Origin: Antrihabitans cavernicola
Lineage (GTDB): Bacteria; Actinomycetota; Actinomycetes; Mycobacteriales; Mycobacteriaceae
Length of the DNA: 64,000 bases
NCBI RefSeq assembly: GCF_008297975.1
Contig: NZ_VLNY01000016.1
Span: 1-64,000, forward strand
Direction of reading: 5' to 3'
Part shown: positions 43,663 to 51,777 of the stretch, piece by piece
Position numbering within the stretch: position 1 is the stretch's first letter
How the letters are laid out: the number at the start of each line of letters is the position of its first letter
Program-made: the position numbers and the translations under genes
The notes under the pieces: generated by a model
Seen by the model: only the letters and a program-made list of their open reading frames with translations
The model's database searches: none
Told to the model about the DNA's origin: nothing

Positions 43663-43689
43663 GGGAACAAATCTGCGCAGACGCCCGTT
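43663..43689 (+). promoter_or_regulatory. Candidate ECF-sigma (SigH/SigE/SigR-type) promoter of dnaK
   Basis: GGGAAC (43663-43668), an 18-bp spacer, GTT (43687-43689). This matches the GGAAC-N17-19-GTT consensus of the mycobacterial SigH/SigE group. SigH control of the dnaK operon is established in M. tuberculosis. Transcription would start near 43697, just before the first HspR box, leaving a leader of about 170 nt. Confidence 0.65.
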
Positions 43690-43704
43690 GGACACTTCGA
43701 CAGC

Positions 43705-43725
43705 ATTGAGTGCGGTTCGCTCAAG
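43705..43725. promoter_or_regulatory. HspR box (HAIR) 1 upstream of dnaK
   Basis: ATTGAGT-N7-GCTCAAG, matching the HAIR consensus CTTGAGT-N7-ACTCAAG at 12 of 14 positions. HspR, encoded at the end of the same operon, is expected to bind here. Confidence 0.85.
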
Positions 43726-43759
43726 TTCGACTTGACGGCCGATGGGGCAGCCGGGCAAG

Positions 43760-43780
43760 CTTGAGCCGCTCACGCTCAGA
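43760..43780. promoter_or_regulatory. HspR box (HAIR) 2 upstream of dnaK
   Basis: CTTGAGC-N7-GCTCAGA, a HAIR with the correct 7-bp spacer, centred 55 bp downstream of box 1. Two boxes in the leader suggest cooperative repression by HspR with DnaK as co-repressor. Confidence 0.8.
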
Positions 43781-43867
43781 TGTACTGCGTGCAAGACCTA
43801 CAGGGTGCAAGAAATACACCGCCGCGCCGCACCAGCGTCGTGGCAACCGTAATAGGGAGGAACAACA

Positions 43868-45727
43868 ATGGCTCGTGCGGTCGGGATCGACCTCGGAACC
43901 ACCAACTCCGTCGTGTCCGTTCTGGAGGGCGGCGAGCCCGTAGTGGTCGCCAACTCCGAGGGCGCGCGGACCACACCGTCGATCGTCGCTTTCGCCAAGA
44001 ACGGCGAAGTGTTGGTCGGCCAGCCCGCCAAGAACCAGGCGGTCACCAACGTCGACCGCACCATCCGCTCGGTCAAGCGCCACATCGGCACCGACTGGAA
44101 CGTGGAGATCGACGGCAAGAAGTACACGGCGCAGGAGATCAGCGCCCGCACTCTGATGAAGCTCAAGCGCGACGCGGAGTCCTACCTCGGTGAAGAGATC
44201 ACCGACGCGGTCATCACCGTCCCCGCGTACTTCGAGGACGCACAGCGTCAGGCCACCAAGGAAGCCGGCCAGATCGCCGGCCTCAACGTGCTGCGCATCG
44301 TCAACGAGCCCACCGCCGCCGCACTGGCGTACGGCCTGGACAAGGGCGAGAAAGAACAGACCATCCTGGTCTTCGACCTCGGTGGCGGCACGTTCGACGT
44401 GTCCCTGCTCGAGATCGGCGACGGCGTCGTCGAGGTCCGCGCGACCTCCGGTGACAACCACCTCGGTGGCGACGACTGGGACGAGCGCATCGTCACCTGG
44501 CTCGTCGACAAGTTCAAGGCCAGCCAGGGCATCGACCTGACCAAGGACAAGATGGCCCTGCAGCGTCTGCGTGAGGCTGCCGAGAAGGCGAAGATCGAGC
44601 TGTCATCCGGACAGAGCACGTCGATCAACCTGCCCTACATCACGGTCGATGCCGACAAGAACCCGCTGTTCCTCGACGAGCAGCTGACCCGCTCGGAGTT
44701 CCAGAAGATCACCTCGGACCTGCTCGATCGCACGCGTGCGCCGTTCCAGTCCGTGATCAAGGACGCAGGTATCTCGGTCGGCGACATCGACCACGTCGTG
44801 CTGGTCGGTGGCTCCACCCGTATGCCCGCCGTCTCCGATCTGGTGCGCGAGCTGACCGGTGGCCGTGAGCCGAACAAGAACGTCAACCCCGACGAGGTCG
44901 TCGCGGTCGGCGCAGCCTTGCAGGCAGGCGTGCTCAAGGGTGAGGTCAAGGACGTTCTGCTCCTCGACGTCACGCCGCTGTCCCTCGGCATCGAGACAAA
45001 GGGTGGCGTGATGACCAAGCTCATCGAGCGCAACACCACCATCCCCACCAAGCGGTCCGAGACCTTCACCACAGCAGACGACAACCAGCCGTCGGTGCAG
45101 ATCCAGGTGTTCCAGGGTGAGCGCGAGATCGCGTCGCACAACAAGCTGCTCGGCTCGTTCGAGCTGACCGGTCTGCCCCCGGCCCCGCGTGGCGTCCCGC
45201 AGATCGAGGTCACCTTCGACATCGATGCCAACGGCATCGTGCACGTGACCGCGAAGGACAAGGGCACCGGCAAGGAGAACACGATCAAGATCCAGGACGG
45301 CTCCGGCTTGTCCAAGGAAGAGATCGACCGGATGGTCAAGGACGCCGAGGCGCATGCCGAGGAAGACAAGGCCCGCCGCGAAGAGGCCGAGGTTCGCAAC
45401 CAGGCCGAGTCGCTGGTGCACCAGACCGAGAAGTTCATCAAGGACAACGAAGAGAAGGTGCCCGCCGACGTCAAGGAGAAGGTGGAGGCTGCGATCACCG
45501 AGGCCAACACTGCCCTGGCGGGTTCTGACATCTCCGCAGTGAAGTCCGCGGTGGAGAAGCTGGCCACCGAGTCGCAGGCCCTCGGCCAGGCGATCTACGA
45601 GGCATCGGCCGCCGAAGAGCGCGCAGCCCAGGGTGACGGTGCCGGACCGACCGACGGTTCCGCTCACGCGGACGACGTTGTGGACGCGGAGGTCGTCGAC
45701 GAGCCGACCGACGCGGACAAGAAGTGA
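43868..45727 (+). CDS. dnaK: Chaperone DnaK (Hsp70)
   Basis: 619 residues, full length. It has [12 protein letters not shown] at the N-terminus, the phosphate-2 motif [17 protein letters not shown], the adenosine motif [17 protein letters not shown], and a substrate-binding domain followed by a helical lid and an acidic C-terminus ([18 protein letters not shown]), as in actinobacterial DnaK. First gene of a tightly packed operon: its stop overlaps the grpE start (GTGA). GGAGG precedes the ATG. It is expected to be regulated by HspR and an ECF sigma. Confidence 0.98.
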   Translation: MARAVGIDLGTTNSVVSVLEGGEPVVVANSEGARTTPSIVAFAKNGEVLVGQPAKNQAVTNVDRTIRSVKRHIGTDWNVEIDGKKYTAQEISARTLMKLKRDAESYLGEEITDAVITVPAYFEDAQRQATKEAGQIAGLNVLRIVNEPTAAALAYGLDKGEKEQTILVFDLGGGTFDVSLLEIGDGVVEVRATSGDNHLGGDDWDERIVTWLVDKFKASQGIDLTKDKMALQRLREAAEKAKIELSSGQSTSINLPYITVDADKNPLFLDEQLTRSEFQKITSDLLDRTRAPFQSVIKDAGISVGDIDHVVLVGGSTRMPAVSDLVRELTGGREPNKNVNPDEVVAVGAALQAGVLKGEVKDVLLLDVTPLSLGIETKGGVMTKLIERNTTIPTKRSETFTTADDNQPSVQIQVFQGEREIASHNKLLGSFELTGLPPAPRGVPQIEVTFDIDANGIVHVTAKDKGTGKENTIKIQDGSGLSKEEIDRMVKDAEAHAEEDKARREEAEVRNQAESLVHQTEKFIKDNEEKVPADVKEKVEAAITEANTALAGSDISAVKSAVEKLATESQALGQAIYEASAAEERAAQGDGAGPTDGSAHADDVVDAEVVDEPTDADKK

Positions 45728-46419
45728 CCGGCGGGCGGGGCGAGCGAAGCGACGGGGGATTTGGCGCCGAGCAAGAACCGGTCACGTTCGTCGACAAGCG
45801 GAAGATCGATCCGGACACCGGTGAGGTTCGGGACGCGTCGCAGCAGGTGACGGAAACCATCACGGTTCCCACCGCTGCGCCGCAGCCTGGCTCAACCGCT
45901 GCTGCGGCGCAGCCGGAGCCGGGGACTGCTGAGGTCGTCGAACCCGCTGCCGAACCGGATTCGCGCGACGTCGAACTCGCGGAGCGGACCGCTGATCTGC
46001 AGCGGCTCTCCGCCGAGTACGCGAACTTCCGCAAGCGTGCCGATCGCGAGAAGAAGGCTGCGCGTGAGGCAGGCAAGGAATCGGCGGTGGTCGAGTTGCT
46101 GGGCGTTGTCGACGATCTCGAGCGTGCGCGTGCGCACGGCGATCTCGAGACCGGTCCGCTGAAATCGTTGGCGGACAAGCTCGGTGCGGCGTTGGCCAAG
46201 ATCGGTCTCAGCGAGTTCGGTACGGAGGGTGAACCTTTCGACCCGAACCTGCACGAGGCCGTGCAACACGAGGGCGACGGCCGGGATCCGGTCATCGGCG
46301 TCGTGATGCGCAAAGGCTATGCGCTGGGCGACCGCGTGCTGCGGCACGCCATGGTGGGTGTGACCGATGCGGTTGCCCCTGTCGGCGTCGAACCCGATGT
46401 CGACGAAGAACAGCAATAA
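45724..46419 (+). CDS. grpE: Nucleotide exchange factor GrpE
   Basis: 231 residues starting with a GTG that overlaps the dnaK stop. A poorly ordered acidic N-terminal extension of about 80 residues precedes a long helix ([20 protein letters not shown]) and the beta-domain ([19 protein letters not shown]), which contacts DnaK. GrpE speeds ADP release from DnaK. Confidence 0.97.
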   Translation: MTGGRGERSDGGFGAEQEPVTFVDKRKIDPDTGEVRDASQQVTETITVPTAAPQPGSTAAAAQPEPGTAEVVEPAAEPDSRDVELAERTADLQRLSAEYANFRKRADREKKAAREAGKESAVVELLGVVDDLERARAHGDLETGPLKSLADKLGAALAKIGLSEFGTEGEPFDPNLHEAVQHEGDGRDPVIGVVMRKGYALGDRVLRHAMVGVTDAVAPVGVEPDVDEEQQ

Positions 46420-46443
46420 CGCGGTGAGAGGAGGAGATGCCCA

Positions 46444-47610
46444 GTGAGCCAACGGGAGTGGATCGAGAAGGACTTCTACAAGGAGCTGGGTGTCTCCTCC
46501 AGCGCCTCCTCCGACGAGATCAAGAAGGCGTACCGCAAGCTCGCGTCGAGCCTGCATCCGGACAAGAATCCGGGTGACACCAAGGCCGAAGAGCGGTTCA
46601 AGTCGGTCAGCGAGGCCAACGCCGTGCTGGCCGATCCGGCGAAGCGCAAGGAGTACGACGAGACTCGGCGCCTGTTCGCAGGCGGCGGTCGCGGCGGCTT
46701 CCAGCCCGGTGCCGGTGGCGGATTCACCGGCGGTGGAACCGAATTCAACATCGGTGACCTGTTCGGTGGCGGAGCTCAAGGCGGCGACGGTGGCATCGGC
46801 GACCTGTTCGGTGGTTTGTTCAACCGCGGTGCGGCTCGCCCGACCACTACCCGGCCACGCCGGGGTAGCGATGTGGAAACCGAGACGACGTTGGGCTTCC
46901 GCGAGGCTGCCCAGGGTGTGACGGTTCCGCTGCGGATGACCAGTCCGTCGCCGTGTACAACGTGCCACGGCAGCGGCGCCAAGCCGGGCACCAGTCCGCG
47001 AGTGTGCCCGAACTGCAACGGTTCCGGCATCGTCAGCCGCAATCAGGGTGCGTTCGGCTTCAGTGAGCCGTGCGACGACTGCCGCGGTACCGGCTCGCTG
47101 ATCGACGATCCCTGCGACGACTGCCGCGGCACCGGAATCCAGAACCGCACCCGCACCATCACGGTGCGCGTGCCCTCCGGCGTGAGCGACGGCCAGCGGA
47201 TCAGGTTGGCCGGTCAAGGTGAGGCGGGCTTGCGCGGTGCGCCGTCGGGTGATCTGTACGTGACGGTGCACGTGCGCAACGACAAGGTGTTCGGCCGGGT
47301 CGGCGACGACCTGACGCTGGTGCTGCCGGTGAGCTACGGCGAGCTGGTGCTGGGCACCACGGTGTCGGTGCCGACGCTGGAAGGCCGTGTCGGCGTGAAG
47401 GTTCCGCCAGGGACCGTCGACGGTCGCATCCTGCGTGTTCGCGGTCGTGGTGTGCCGAAGCGGGCAGGCGGTGCGGGCGATCTGTTGGTCACCGTGCGCG
47501 TCGCCATTCCGCAGAAGCTGGACGACGCGGCCACCGAGGCACTGACCAAGTATCTCGAGGTCGAAAAGGCCGGCGGCTTCGATCCACGATCGGGCTGGGC
47601 AGGAGCTTGA
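46444..47610 (+). CDS. dnaJ: Co-chaperone DnaJ (DnaJ1 type)
   Basis: 388 residues. The J domain (residues 10-75) contains [13 protein letters not shown] with the HPD motif. The Gly/Phe region is at about 80-125. Four zinc-finger repeats are present: [24 protein letters not shown] and CDDCRGTG. The C-terminal substrate domains follow. GTG start with GAGGAGG upstream. It stimulates DnaK ATPase and delivers substrates. Confidence 0.97.
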   Translation: MSQREWIEKDFYKELGVSSSASSDEIKKAYRKLASSLHPDKNPGDTKAEERFKSVSEANAVLADPAKRKEYDETRRLFAGGGRGGFQPGAGGGFTGGGTEFNIGDLFGGGAQGGDGGIGDLFGGLFNRGAARPTTTRPRRGSDVETETTLGFREAAQGVTVPLRMTSPSPCTTCHGSGAKPGTSPRVCPNCNGSGIVSRNQGAFGFSEPCDDCRGTGSLIDDPCDDCRGTGIQNRTRTITVRVPSGVSDGQRIRLAGQGEAGLRGAPSGDLYVTVHVRNDKVFGRVGDDLTLVLPVSYGELVLGTTVSVPTLEGRVGVKVPPGTVDGRILRVRGRGVPKRAGGAGDLLVTVRVAIPQKLDDAATEALTKYLEVEKAGGFDPRSGWAGA

Positions 47611-47612
47611 TG

Positions 47613-47990
47613 ATGGAGTCGGAAGAGGTGTTCGTGATCTCGGTTGCCGCCGAGCTCGCGGGTATGCACGCGCAGACGTTGCGCACCTACGACCGGCTCG
47701 GTTTGGTTACCCCGCAACGCACGTCGGGCGGAGGTCGGCGCTACTCGGCCCGCGATGTCGCACTGCTCCGTGAGGTGCAGCGGCTGTCGCAGGACGAGGG
47801 CGTCAACCTCGCGGGGATCAAACGCATCATCGACCTCACCAATCAGGTGGAGGCGCTGCAGCATCGGATCACCGAGATGGCAGCGGAGATAACGCAGTTG
47901 CATGGTGGCGCCTACCGGCGCGGCGATCTGGTGCCGATTCCTCGGAGTACTGCACTTGTCGTGTGGCAGCCGAAGAATCGGCGCGGCTAG
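47613..47990 (+). CDS. hspR: Heat-shock repressor HspR (MerR family)
   Basis: 125 residues. The MerR-type winged helix has AAELAGMHAQTLRTYDRLGL and GGGRRYSARDVALLREVQRL, followed by a coiled-coil (VEALQHRITEMAAEITQL) and a hydrophobic C-terminus (TALVVWQPKNRRG). HspR binds HAIR sites with DnaK as co-repressor and so senses free DnaK. It is the last gene of the operon; boxes for it are seen before dnaK and clpB. The ATG at 47613 is best placed after AGGAG; 47610 is also in frame and overlaps the dnaJ stop. Confidence 0.95.
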   Translation: MESEEVFVISVAAELAGMHAQTLRTYDRLGLVTPQRTSGGGRRYSARDVALLREVQRLSQDEGVNLAGIKRIIDLTNQVEALQHRITEMAAEITQLHGGAYRRGDLVPIPRSTALVVWQPKNRRG

Positions 47991-48001
47991 TAAACGCAGA
48001 A

Positions 48002-48063
48002 CGCGCACGTTGTGTACGTGCCGCGATCGTTGCAACGTGCGCGACGCGTACACAACGTGCGCG
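48002..48063. repeat. 17-bp perfect inverted repeat after hspR (putative bidirectional terminator)
   Basis: CGCGCACGTTGTGTACG (48002-48018) and CGTACACAACGTGCGCG (48047-48063) are exact complements around a 28-bp loop that contains a further CAACGTGCGCG (48033-48043). It lies between convergent hspR and the Asp23-operon end, so a long hairpin could stop both transcripts. There is no U-tract. Confidence 0.7.
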
Positions 48064-48077
48064 GGTCGGTGCGCCAG

Positions 48078-48491
48078 TCAGTTCGCGAGCGCGCCTCGGC
48101 GGTGGCGCCGCAGCGTGAACAGGCCGACGGCGACGGGGATCTGGCCGAACATCAGCGCTGCGGGTAGCAGCAACAGTTCCCAGCCGGTGGAGCCGAAGTT
48201 GAGGGCCCAGAAGACGATCGCGATGGCTGACACCACGGTCAGTATCTGCCCGACCGCCATCAGAGTGCCAGGCAGCCCGCGGTCGGATTGTCGAATGAGT
48301 ACAACGGCGCCCACGACTGCACCGAGTAGCGCGGCCACCACGCCGACGAGTACCGAGAACACCACCAACGTCTCGAACATCGCGCCGCCGACTTCGACCA
48401 CACCGTTCGCCAGCAGCTGCGACACCACGTACACCCACTGCGCGACGGCGCAGATCACCGTCACGACGGATACGCCGACCAGCACTCTCAT
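48078..48491 (-). CDS. Four-helix membrane protein, last gene of the Asp23/AmaP operon
   Basis: 137 residues with four hydrophobic segments: VGVSVVTVICAVAQWVYVV, TLVVFSVLVGVVAALLGAVV, TLMAVGQILTVVSAIAIVFW and LLLLPAALMFGQIPVAVGL. No known domain recognised. It follows the AmaP-like gene with 6 bp between, so it is probably part of the envelope-stress operon that reads leftwards from 51323. Its transcript may end at the long hairpin at 48002-48063. Confidence 0.65.
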   Translation of the reverse strand: MRVLVGVSVVTVICAVAQWVYVVSQLLANGVVEVGGAMFETLVVFSVLVGVVAALLGAVVGAVVLIRQSDRGLPGTLMAVGQILTVVSAIAIVFWALNFGSTGWELLLLPAALMFGQIPVAVGLFTLRRHRRGALAN

Positions 48492-48497
48492 CGCAGG

Positions 48498-49103
48498 CTA
48501 GATCACCCGCGGCGCAGGCTTCGCGGCAACACGTTTCGCCGGCTTCGCCGCTCCAGCAGACAGATAGCGCACGTAGAACTGCGTCGCGACGTCGGAACCC
48601 TCCAGCGCGCGGTCGATGTCGTTGCGACTCTCGGCCGCGAGACGCCGAAGCTTGTCCAGCGGCACGGTCGGCTCGGCCGTCAATGTCATGCGGAGCGTGC
48701 GTTGGCCACGATCGACCACCGCCTTCGAGGTCACCGAATGCACTTCCGGCTTGCGCTCCAACGTGGTCGCGACAGCACGGCCGATCTGTGCGGGGCTGAC
48801 CGCCAACGTGCCGAGCGAATCGCTGCCGTGCAAGGACACCGCACCCACCCGATTGGGCCGCAGGTTCGCGAGTAGCAGCCACAAGCCGAGCAACAGCAGC
48901 AGAATCGATGCGCCGAGCAGCGCCCAATCCCACCAGGTCTCCTTCGGCGCATCGCCGTACCAGCGCGGCTCGGCGTGCGCGAAAACCCTGTCGGCAAAAT
49001 GGATGTCGGCTCGCCACGCGAGGGCGAGCAGGCCACCGATCAGCAGGGTGGCCGCCAACAGTGCGGTGATCAATCGGTCGATGCTTGCGGTGGAGCGCTT
49101 CAT
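48498..49103 (-). CDS. AmaP-like Asp23 membrane anchor
   Basis: 201 residues. Two TM helices (ITALLAATLLIGGLLALAW, about 11-29, and WALLGASILLLLLGLWLLLAN, about 60-80) are followed by a cytoplasmic domain with strands and helices (TLERKPEVHSVTSKAVVDRG). This matches the alkaline-shock anchor AmaP layout. The family tethers Asp23 to the membrane in Staphylococcus. The ATG overlaps the preceding gene's stop (ATGA). Confidence 0.78.
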   Translation of the reverse strand: MKRSTASIDRLITALLAATLLIGGLLALAWRADIHFADRVFAHAEPRWYGDAPKETWWDWALLGASILLLLLGLWLLLANLRPNRVGAVSLHGSDSLGTLAVSPAQIGRAVATTLERKPEVHSVTSKAVVDRGQRTLRMTLTAEPTVPLDKLRRLAAESRNDIDRALEGSDVATQFYVRYLSAGAAKPAKRVAAKPAPRVI

Positions 49104-49699
49104 GCCGTTGCCTCCTTCTCCACAAGGGATTGGTCCACGACGGTTTGCTGCGTGATCCCCTTGTGAACGGAAACCTTGACTCGCGGCGGCGAATCCAAGC
49201 CGTCGAGAACGCCGACCACGTTCGATCGGACCGATTCCGCAACGGTCGTCGAATCGGTGGAATCGGTCACCGCCGAAATCCTCGCAACCCGCTTACCCAC
49301 GGTGGTCTGTGCGCTGAGTACCCCGGGAACGCGCAGCGCCGCGGCTGTTGAGAGCCTTGCCGCATCGGTAGGACGCAACCACAGTTCCGGTGAATCCTTT
49401 GCTGCCAGATGGGTTCTGCCGCGTGGTGCCAGCGCCGTGTAGAGCAGCAGCAGTCCGACGATCACCGCACCGATGGCGGCTGGCAACATCCAGCCCTGCC
49501 AACCGAGTCGGCTGATCCATTCGAATGTGTTGCGAATCCACGGTCGACCGCCGACCGCGCCGCGCTCGATCAGGAACTCCCGAAAAGCGATGACGGACAG
49601 CGTGATCAGAGCAAGCGATGTCAGCGTGGCGATCGGAGCCGCGATCGGGCTTGCTGCGGGCTTCTTGGCTGGCGAGGGGTCCAGATCGGTGACGCTCAT
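49100..49699 (-). CDS. DUF6286-like two-TM protein of the Asp23 operon
   Basis: 199 residues. Two TM helices (ATLTSLALITLSVIAF, about 25-40, and WMLPAAIGAVIVGLLLLYTAL, about 70-90), with a C-terminal cytoplasmic domain of strand-helix type similar in size to the AmaP-like neighbour (ALRVPGVLSAQTTVGKRVARISAV). It shares the AmaP-like layout and is coupled on both sides by ATGA overlaps. A membrane-bound partner of Asp23 proteins is the likely role. Confidence 0.72.
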   Translation of the reverse strand: MSVTDLDPSPAKKPAASPIAAPIATLTSLALITLSVIAFREFLIERGAVGGRPWIRNTFEWISRLGWQGWMLPAAIGAVIVGLLLLYTALAPRGRTHLAAKDSPELWLRPTDAARLSTAAALRVPGVLSAQTTVGKRVARISAVTDSTDSTTVAESVRSNVVGVLDGLDSPPRVKVSVHKGITQQTVVDQSLVEKEATA

Positions 49700-50079
49700 G
49701 CGGATTCACCTTCCTCTTGGTTCGCGACCACTTCGGTGACCGAGACGTCGACTCGGCTCGGCTTGCGCCCGGTCAGTCGGTCCAGTTCGTCGGCAACCCG
49801 GGTACGCACCTGACGGCACACGGCCGCAACAGGACTCGGCCACGCCACGGCGATGTCGACATGGACGTTCGGATGCACCGGTGTCATGTCGACGACGGCC
49901 CGCGGCAGTTCACGACCGGTCAGCGCGCCCAGCCGAGAGCTGTGCTTGATCACCTCGGGGACGTCGAGCGCCGCGTGTTCGGCGATGCGCGTTGCCACCT
50001 TGTTCTTGATGGTCAGTGTGCCGCGCAGTCCCGGGTCTTGCGAATCGAGCTGGGGCGCAGCGATATCCGCGTCAGCCAC
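49696..50079 (-). CDS. Asp23/Gls24-family envelope-stress protein
   Basis: 127 residues with the Asp23 domain (KNKVATRIAEHAALDVPEVI and VDIAVAWPSPVAAVCRQVRTR), a small alpha-beta fold found at the inner face of the membrane. The start overlaps the small DUF2273-like gene by 8 bp. Part of the leftward operon. Confidence 0.87.
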   Translation of the reverse strand: MADADIAAPQLDSQDPGLRGTLTIKNKVATRIAEHAALDVPEVIKHSSRLGALTGRELPRAVVDMTPVHPNVHVDIAVAWPSPVAAVCRQVRTRVADELDRLTGRKPSRVDVSVTEVVANQEEGESA

Positions 50080-50251
50080 GGCCCCTGCTCCGCAGCAGGC
50101 CGCTCAGGTCCAGCTTGCCGTCGAGGTGCAGCCCGATCGCCAGACCGATGGCGCCGAGGACCACGGCGAGCAAGAAACCGCCGAAGCCGCCGGTCACGCC
50201 TGCGATCGCCAAGAGTAACCCGATGAACAGGCCGAGTGTTGCGTTGTTCAT
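50072..50251 (-). CDS. DUF2273-like small membrane protein
   Basis: 59 residues from the ATG at 50251, preceded by GGGAGGCGAA. Two closely spaced hydrophobic segments (LGLFIGLLLAIAGVTGGFGGF and LLAVVLGAIGLAIGLHLDG) with a short positively charged tail match the DUF2273 family, which usually accompanies asp23 and amaP. The 3' end overlaps the Asp23 gene. Confidence 0.8.
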   Translation of the reverse strand: MNNATLGLFIGLLLAIAGVTGGFGGFLLAVVLGAIGLAIGLHLDGKLDLSGLLRSRGRG

Positions 50252-50281
50252 TTCGCCTCCCAATCTGCTGTGCTGGACTAG

Positions 50282-50554
50282 CTAGATGCTGAAATAGCGC
50301 TTACTGCCGGGAACTTTGCGGGGCAAGCGGGTGCGGACGCTCCGAGCGCCGCGCGCAATCCGCCGTCGTAGCCGAGGCCGGAGATCTTCGTGAACGGCCG
50401 CGGGTCCGAGACGCCGATCGAGACGGGCCAACTCTGCGGCCAACCGCTCCGCGGAACCGCCGACGTCGGGGTGATGGGCTCGGATGATGGCGCGGCGGGC
50501 AGCGGCGTACGACCGATCGGTCCGGTCGTCGATGCCGTCGCCTGTCATCGTCAT
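50282..50554 (-). CDS. Small HPD-motif (J-domain-like) protein in the Asp23 operon
   Basis: 90 residues. SYAAARRAIIRAHHPDVGGSAERLAAELARLDRR (given here only as motif: HPD at 28-30) resembles the helix II-loop-helix III part of a J domain, truncated at the N-terminus. The C-terminal third is strongly basic (RPRLRRRIARGARSVRTRLP). The HPD tripeptide of true J proteins triggers DnaK ATPase. If functional, this links the envelope-stress operon to DnaK. The start overlaps the preceding stop (ATGA), and the next gene starts about 30 bp later. Confidence 0.68.
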   Translation of the reverse strand: MTMTGDGIDDRTDRSYAAARRAIIRAHHPDVGGSAERLAAELARLDRRLGPAAVHEDLRPRLRRRIARGARSVRTRLPRKVPGSKRYFSI

Positions 50555-50853
50555 GTCCCTTCCTGTGCCGCTTCCTCGTCGGTGGCCACATCCGCGACGG
50601 TGACCGTGACCGGCACTCCCGCAATCCGCTCCGCTGCGGCGCGCGCTTCCTCGGCAACCGTGCGCACGTTCCGGTGCAGACCGGCGACCACGTGCACTTC
50701 GCCTTCAGTCTCCCCGATACGCACGCCGGCGATTCGCCCGCCCGCGCGGTAGGTGGCGACCTCGCCGAAGGTCCCACCGTGCAGTCGGACCACACCGTCG
50801 ATTCGCGCCACCGCCTCGGCTACCAGTTGCGCGGTAGCGACGGCATCGGTCAC
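50551..50853 (-). CDS. Short Asp23-like protein
   Basis: 100 residues from a GTG at 50853 that overlaps the upstream Asp23 stop (GTGA). AQLVAEAVARIDGVVRLHGG, GVRIGETEGEVHVVAGLHRNVRTVAEEARA and GVPVTVTVADVAT follow the Asp23 alpha-beta order in a reduced form. It is a divergent, shortened paralogue of its neighbours. Confidence 0.75.
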   Translation of the reverse strand: MTDAVATAQLVAEAVARIDGVVRLHGGTFGEVATYRAGGRIAGVRIGETEGEVHVVAGLHRNVRTVAEEARAAAERIAGVPVTVTVADVATDEEAAQEGT

Positions 50854-51323
50854 TGGACCCTCGGCGGCTTGGCGGGCTCCTGCTCGGAGTCGCCGCTGCT
50901 GTCGTCGTCGCCCTCGAGGTACACGTCGTGCACGGTGACGTTCACCTCGATCACATCGAGTCCGGTCATCCGCTCCACGGCGTTGATGACGTTGCGTCGA
51001 ATCGCCGCCGCGAGTTCGTGGATTGCCGTGCCGTAATACGCAACGATGCCGACGTCGATGGCGGCCTGCTTTTCGCCCACCTCCACCGAGACGCCTTGCG
51101 AAACATTGGTCGATGCGCCAGGCAAACTCTCGCGCAGCCGACCCACCACACGCGCAGCGCCGCCACCGAGATCGCGTACGCCGTCGATTTCGCGGGTGGC
51201 GATGCCTGCGATCTTGGCGACAACGGTGTCGGCAATTACCGTGTGCCCCTGCGAATTCGCGAGATCCGTCGAATCGCCGGGTGTCTTCGCAACGGAGGTA
51301 TCGGGCTTGGGTGCGTCGGTCAT
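50850..51323 (-). CDS. Asp23/Gls24-family protein, first gene of the envelope-stress operon
   Basis: 157 residues from the ATG at 51323. The Asp23 domain has TVVAKIAGIATREIDGVRDL, GVSVEVGEKQAAIDVGIVAYYG and AIRRNVINAVERMTGLDVIE, plus an acidic C-terminal tail. It is the promoter-proximal gene of an eight-gene leftward unit ending at 48078, mostly with 4-bp start/stop overlaps. A candidate ECF-sigma promoter lies at 51360-51385. Confidence 0.88.
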   Translation of the reverse strand: MTDAPKPDTSVAKTPGDSTDLANSQGHTVIADTVVAKIAGIATREIDGVRDLGGGAARVVGRLRESLPGASTNVSQGVSVEVGEKQAAIDVGIVAYYGTAIHELAAAIRRNVINAVERMTGLDVIEVNVTVHDVYLEGDDDSSGDSEQEPAKPPRVQ

Positions 51324-51359
51324 CGGTGGCACGCTCCTAGTTCTATCGATCTCGGATGG

Positions 51360-51385
51360 AACTCGGTCCGCGGGAATCTGTTCCC
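51360..51385 (-). promoter_or_regulatory. Candidate ECF-sigma promoter of the Asp23 operon
   Basis: Read on the minus strand: GGGAAC (51385-51380), a 17-bp spacer, GTT (51362-51360). This resembles the SigH/SigE/SigR-type consensus. The predicted start near 51353 leaves about 30 nt before the ATG at 51323. The same element type precedes dnaK and clpB in this window. Confidence 0.6.
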
Positions 51386-51431
51386 GGTAACCCGACAGTA
51401 GCCTTTTGCGGTGCCGAGGCGGTGGGGCTAT

Positions 51432-51447
51432 GAAACCGTACGGTTTC
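51432..51447. promoter_or_regulatory. Perfect 16-bp palindrome GAAACCGTACGGTTTC
   Basis: An uninterrupted palindrome in the middle of the divergent region between the envelope-stress operon and the flavohaemoglobin. It looks like a binding site for a symmetric dimeric regulator. The regulator is not identified. Confidence 0.6.
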
Positions 51448-51777
51448 GCTGATGCGGAATCGTTGTACGGACGGAATTGGCGCAACCGGTGAAAACGAAT
51501 TGTCCGATTTCCAAAACAGCCAATTTCCGGCAGTACATTGCCCTCCTTATCCGCATTGAAGTCGTTACTGATTGGTAATAACAGAACCTGTTCCAGATTT
51601 GGGTGTCGCCGCAGGCCACGCGATGGTTCCAGGGACGGCCCCTCTACCGTGAGTGATTGCAAAAAGCAGCAATCCGAATATCACGAAACGATTCCAATCC
51701 TCGTAAATGTCGCTTATAGTTGCGCTGTAACCGATCGGCGCTCGCCGAATGGCAGCCTGGAATCGGAGAAGGCGGCA

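Larger units (their letters stand above)
51324..51777. other. 454-bp divergent control region between the Asp23 operon and the flavohaemoglobin gene
   Basis: Contains the minus-strand ECF-type promoter (51360-51385), a perfect 16-bp palindrome (51432-51447) and an AT-richer part from about 51490 to 51720. An open frame begins at 51538, but the first 80 residues lack any similarity to the globin family, so the gene start is placed at 51778. Confidence 0.55.

Noticed and set aside
44603-45667. Long minus-strand open frames opposite dnaK
   Set aside because: Several frames are open here only because dnaK codons are GC-rich; none has a recognisable domain.
51538-51777. N-terminal extension of the flavohaemoglobin to 51538
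   Set aside because: The added 80 residues have no globin similarity and overlap the control region; the paralogue at 54852 starts at the position equivalent to 51778.
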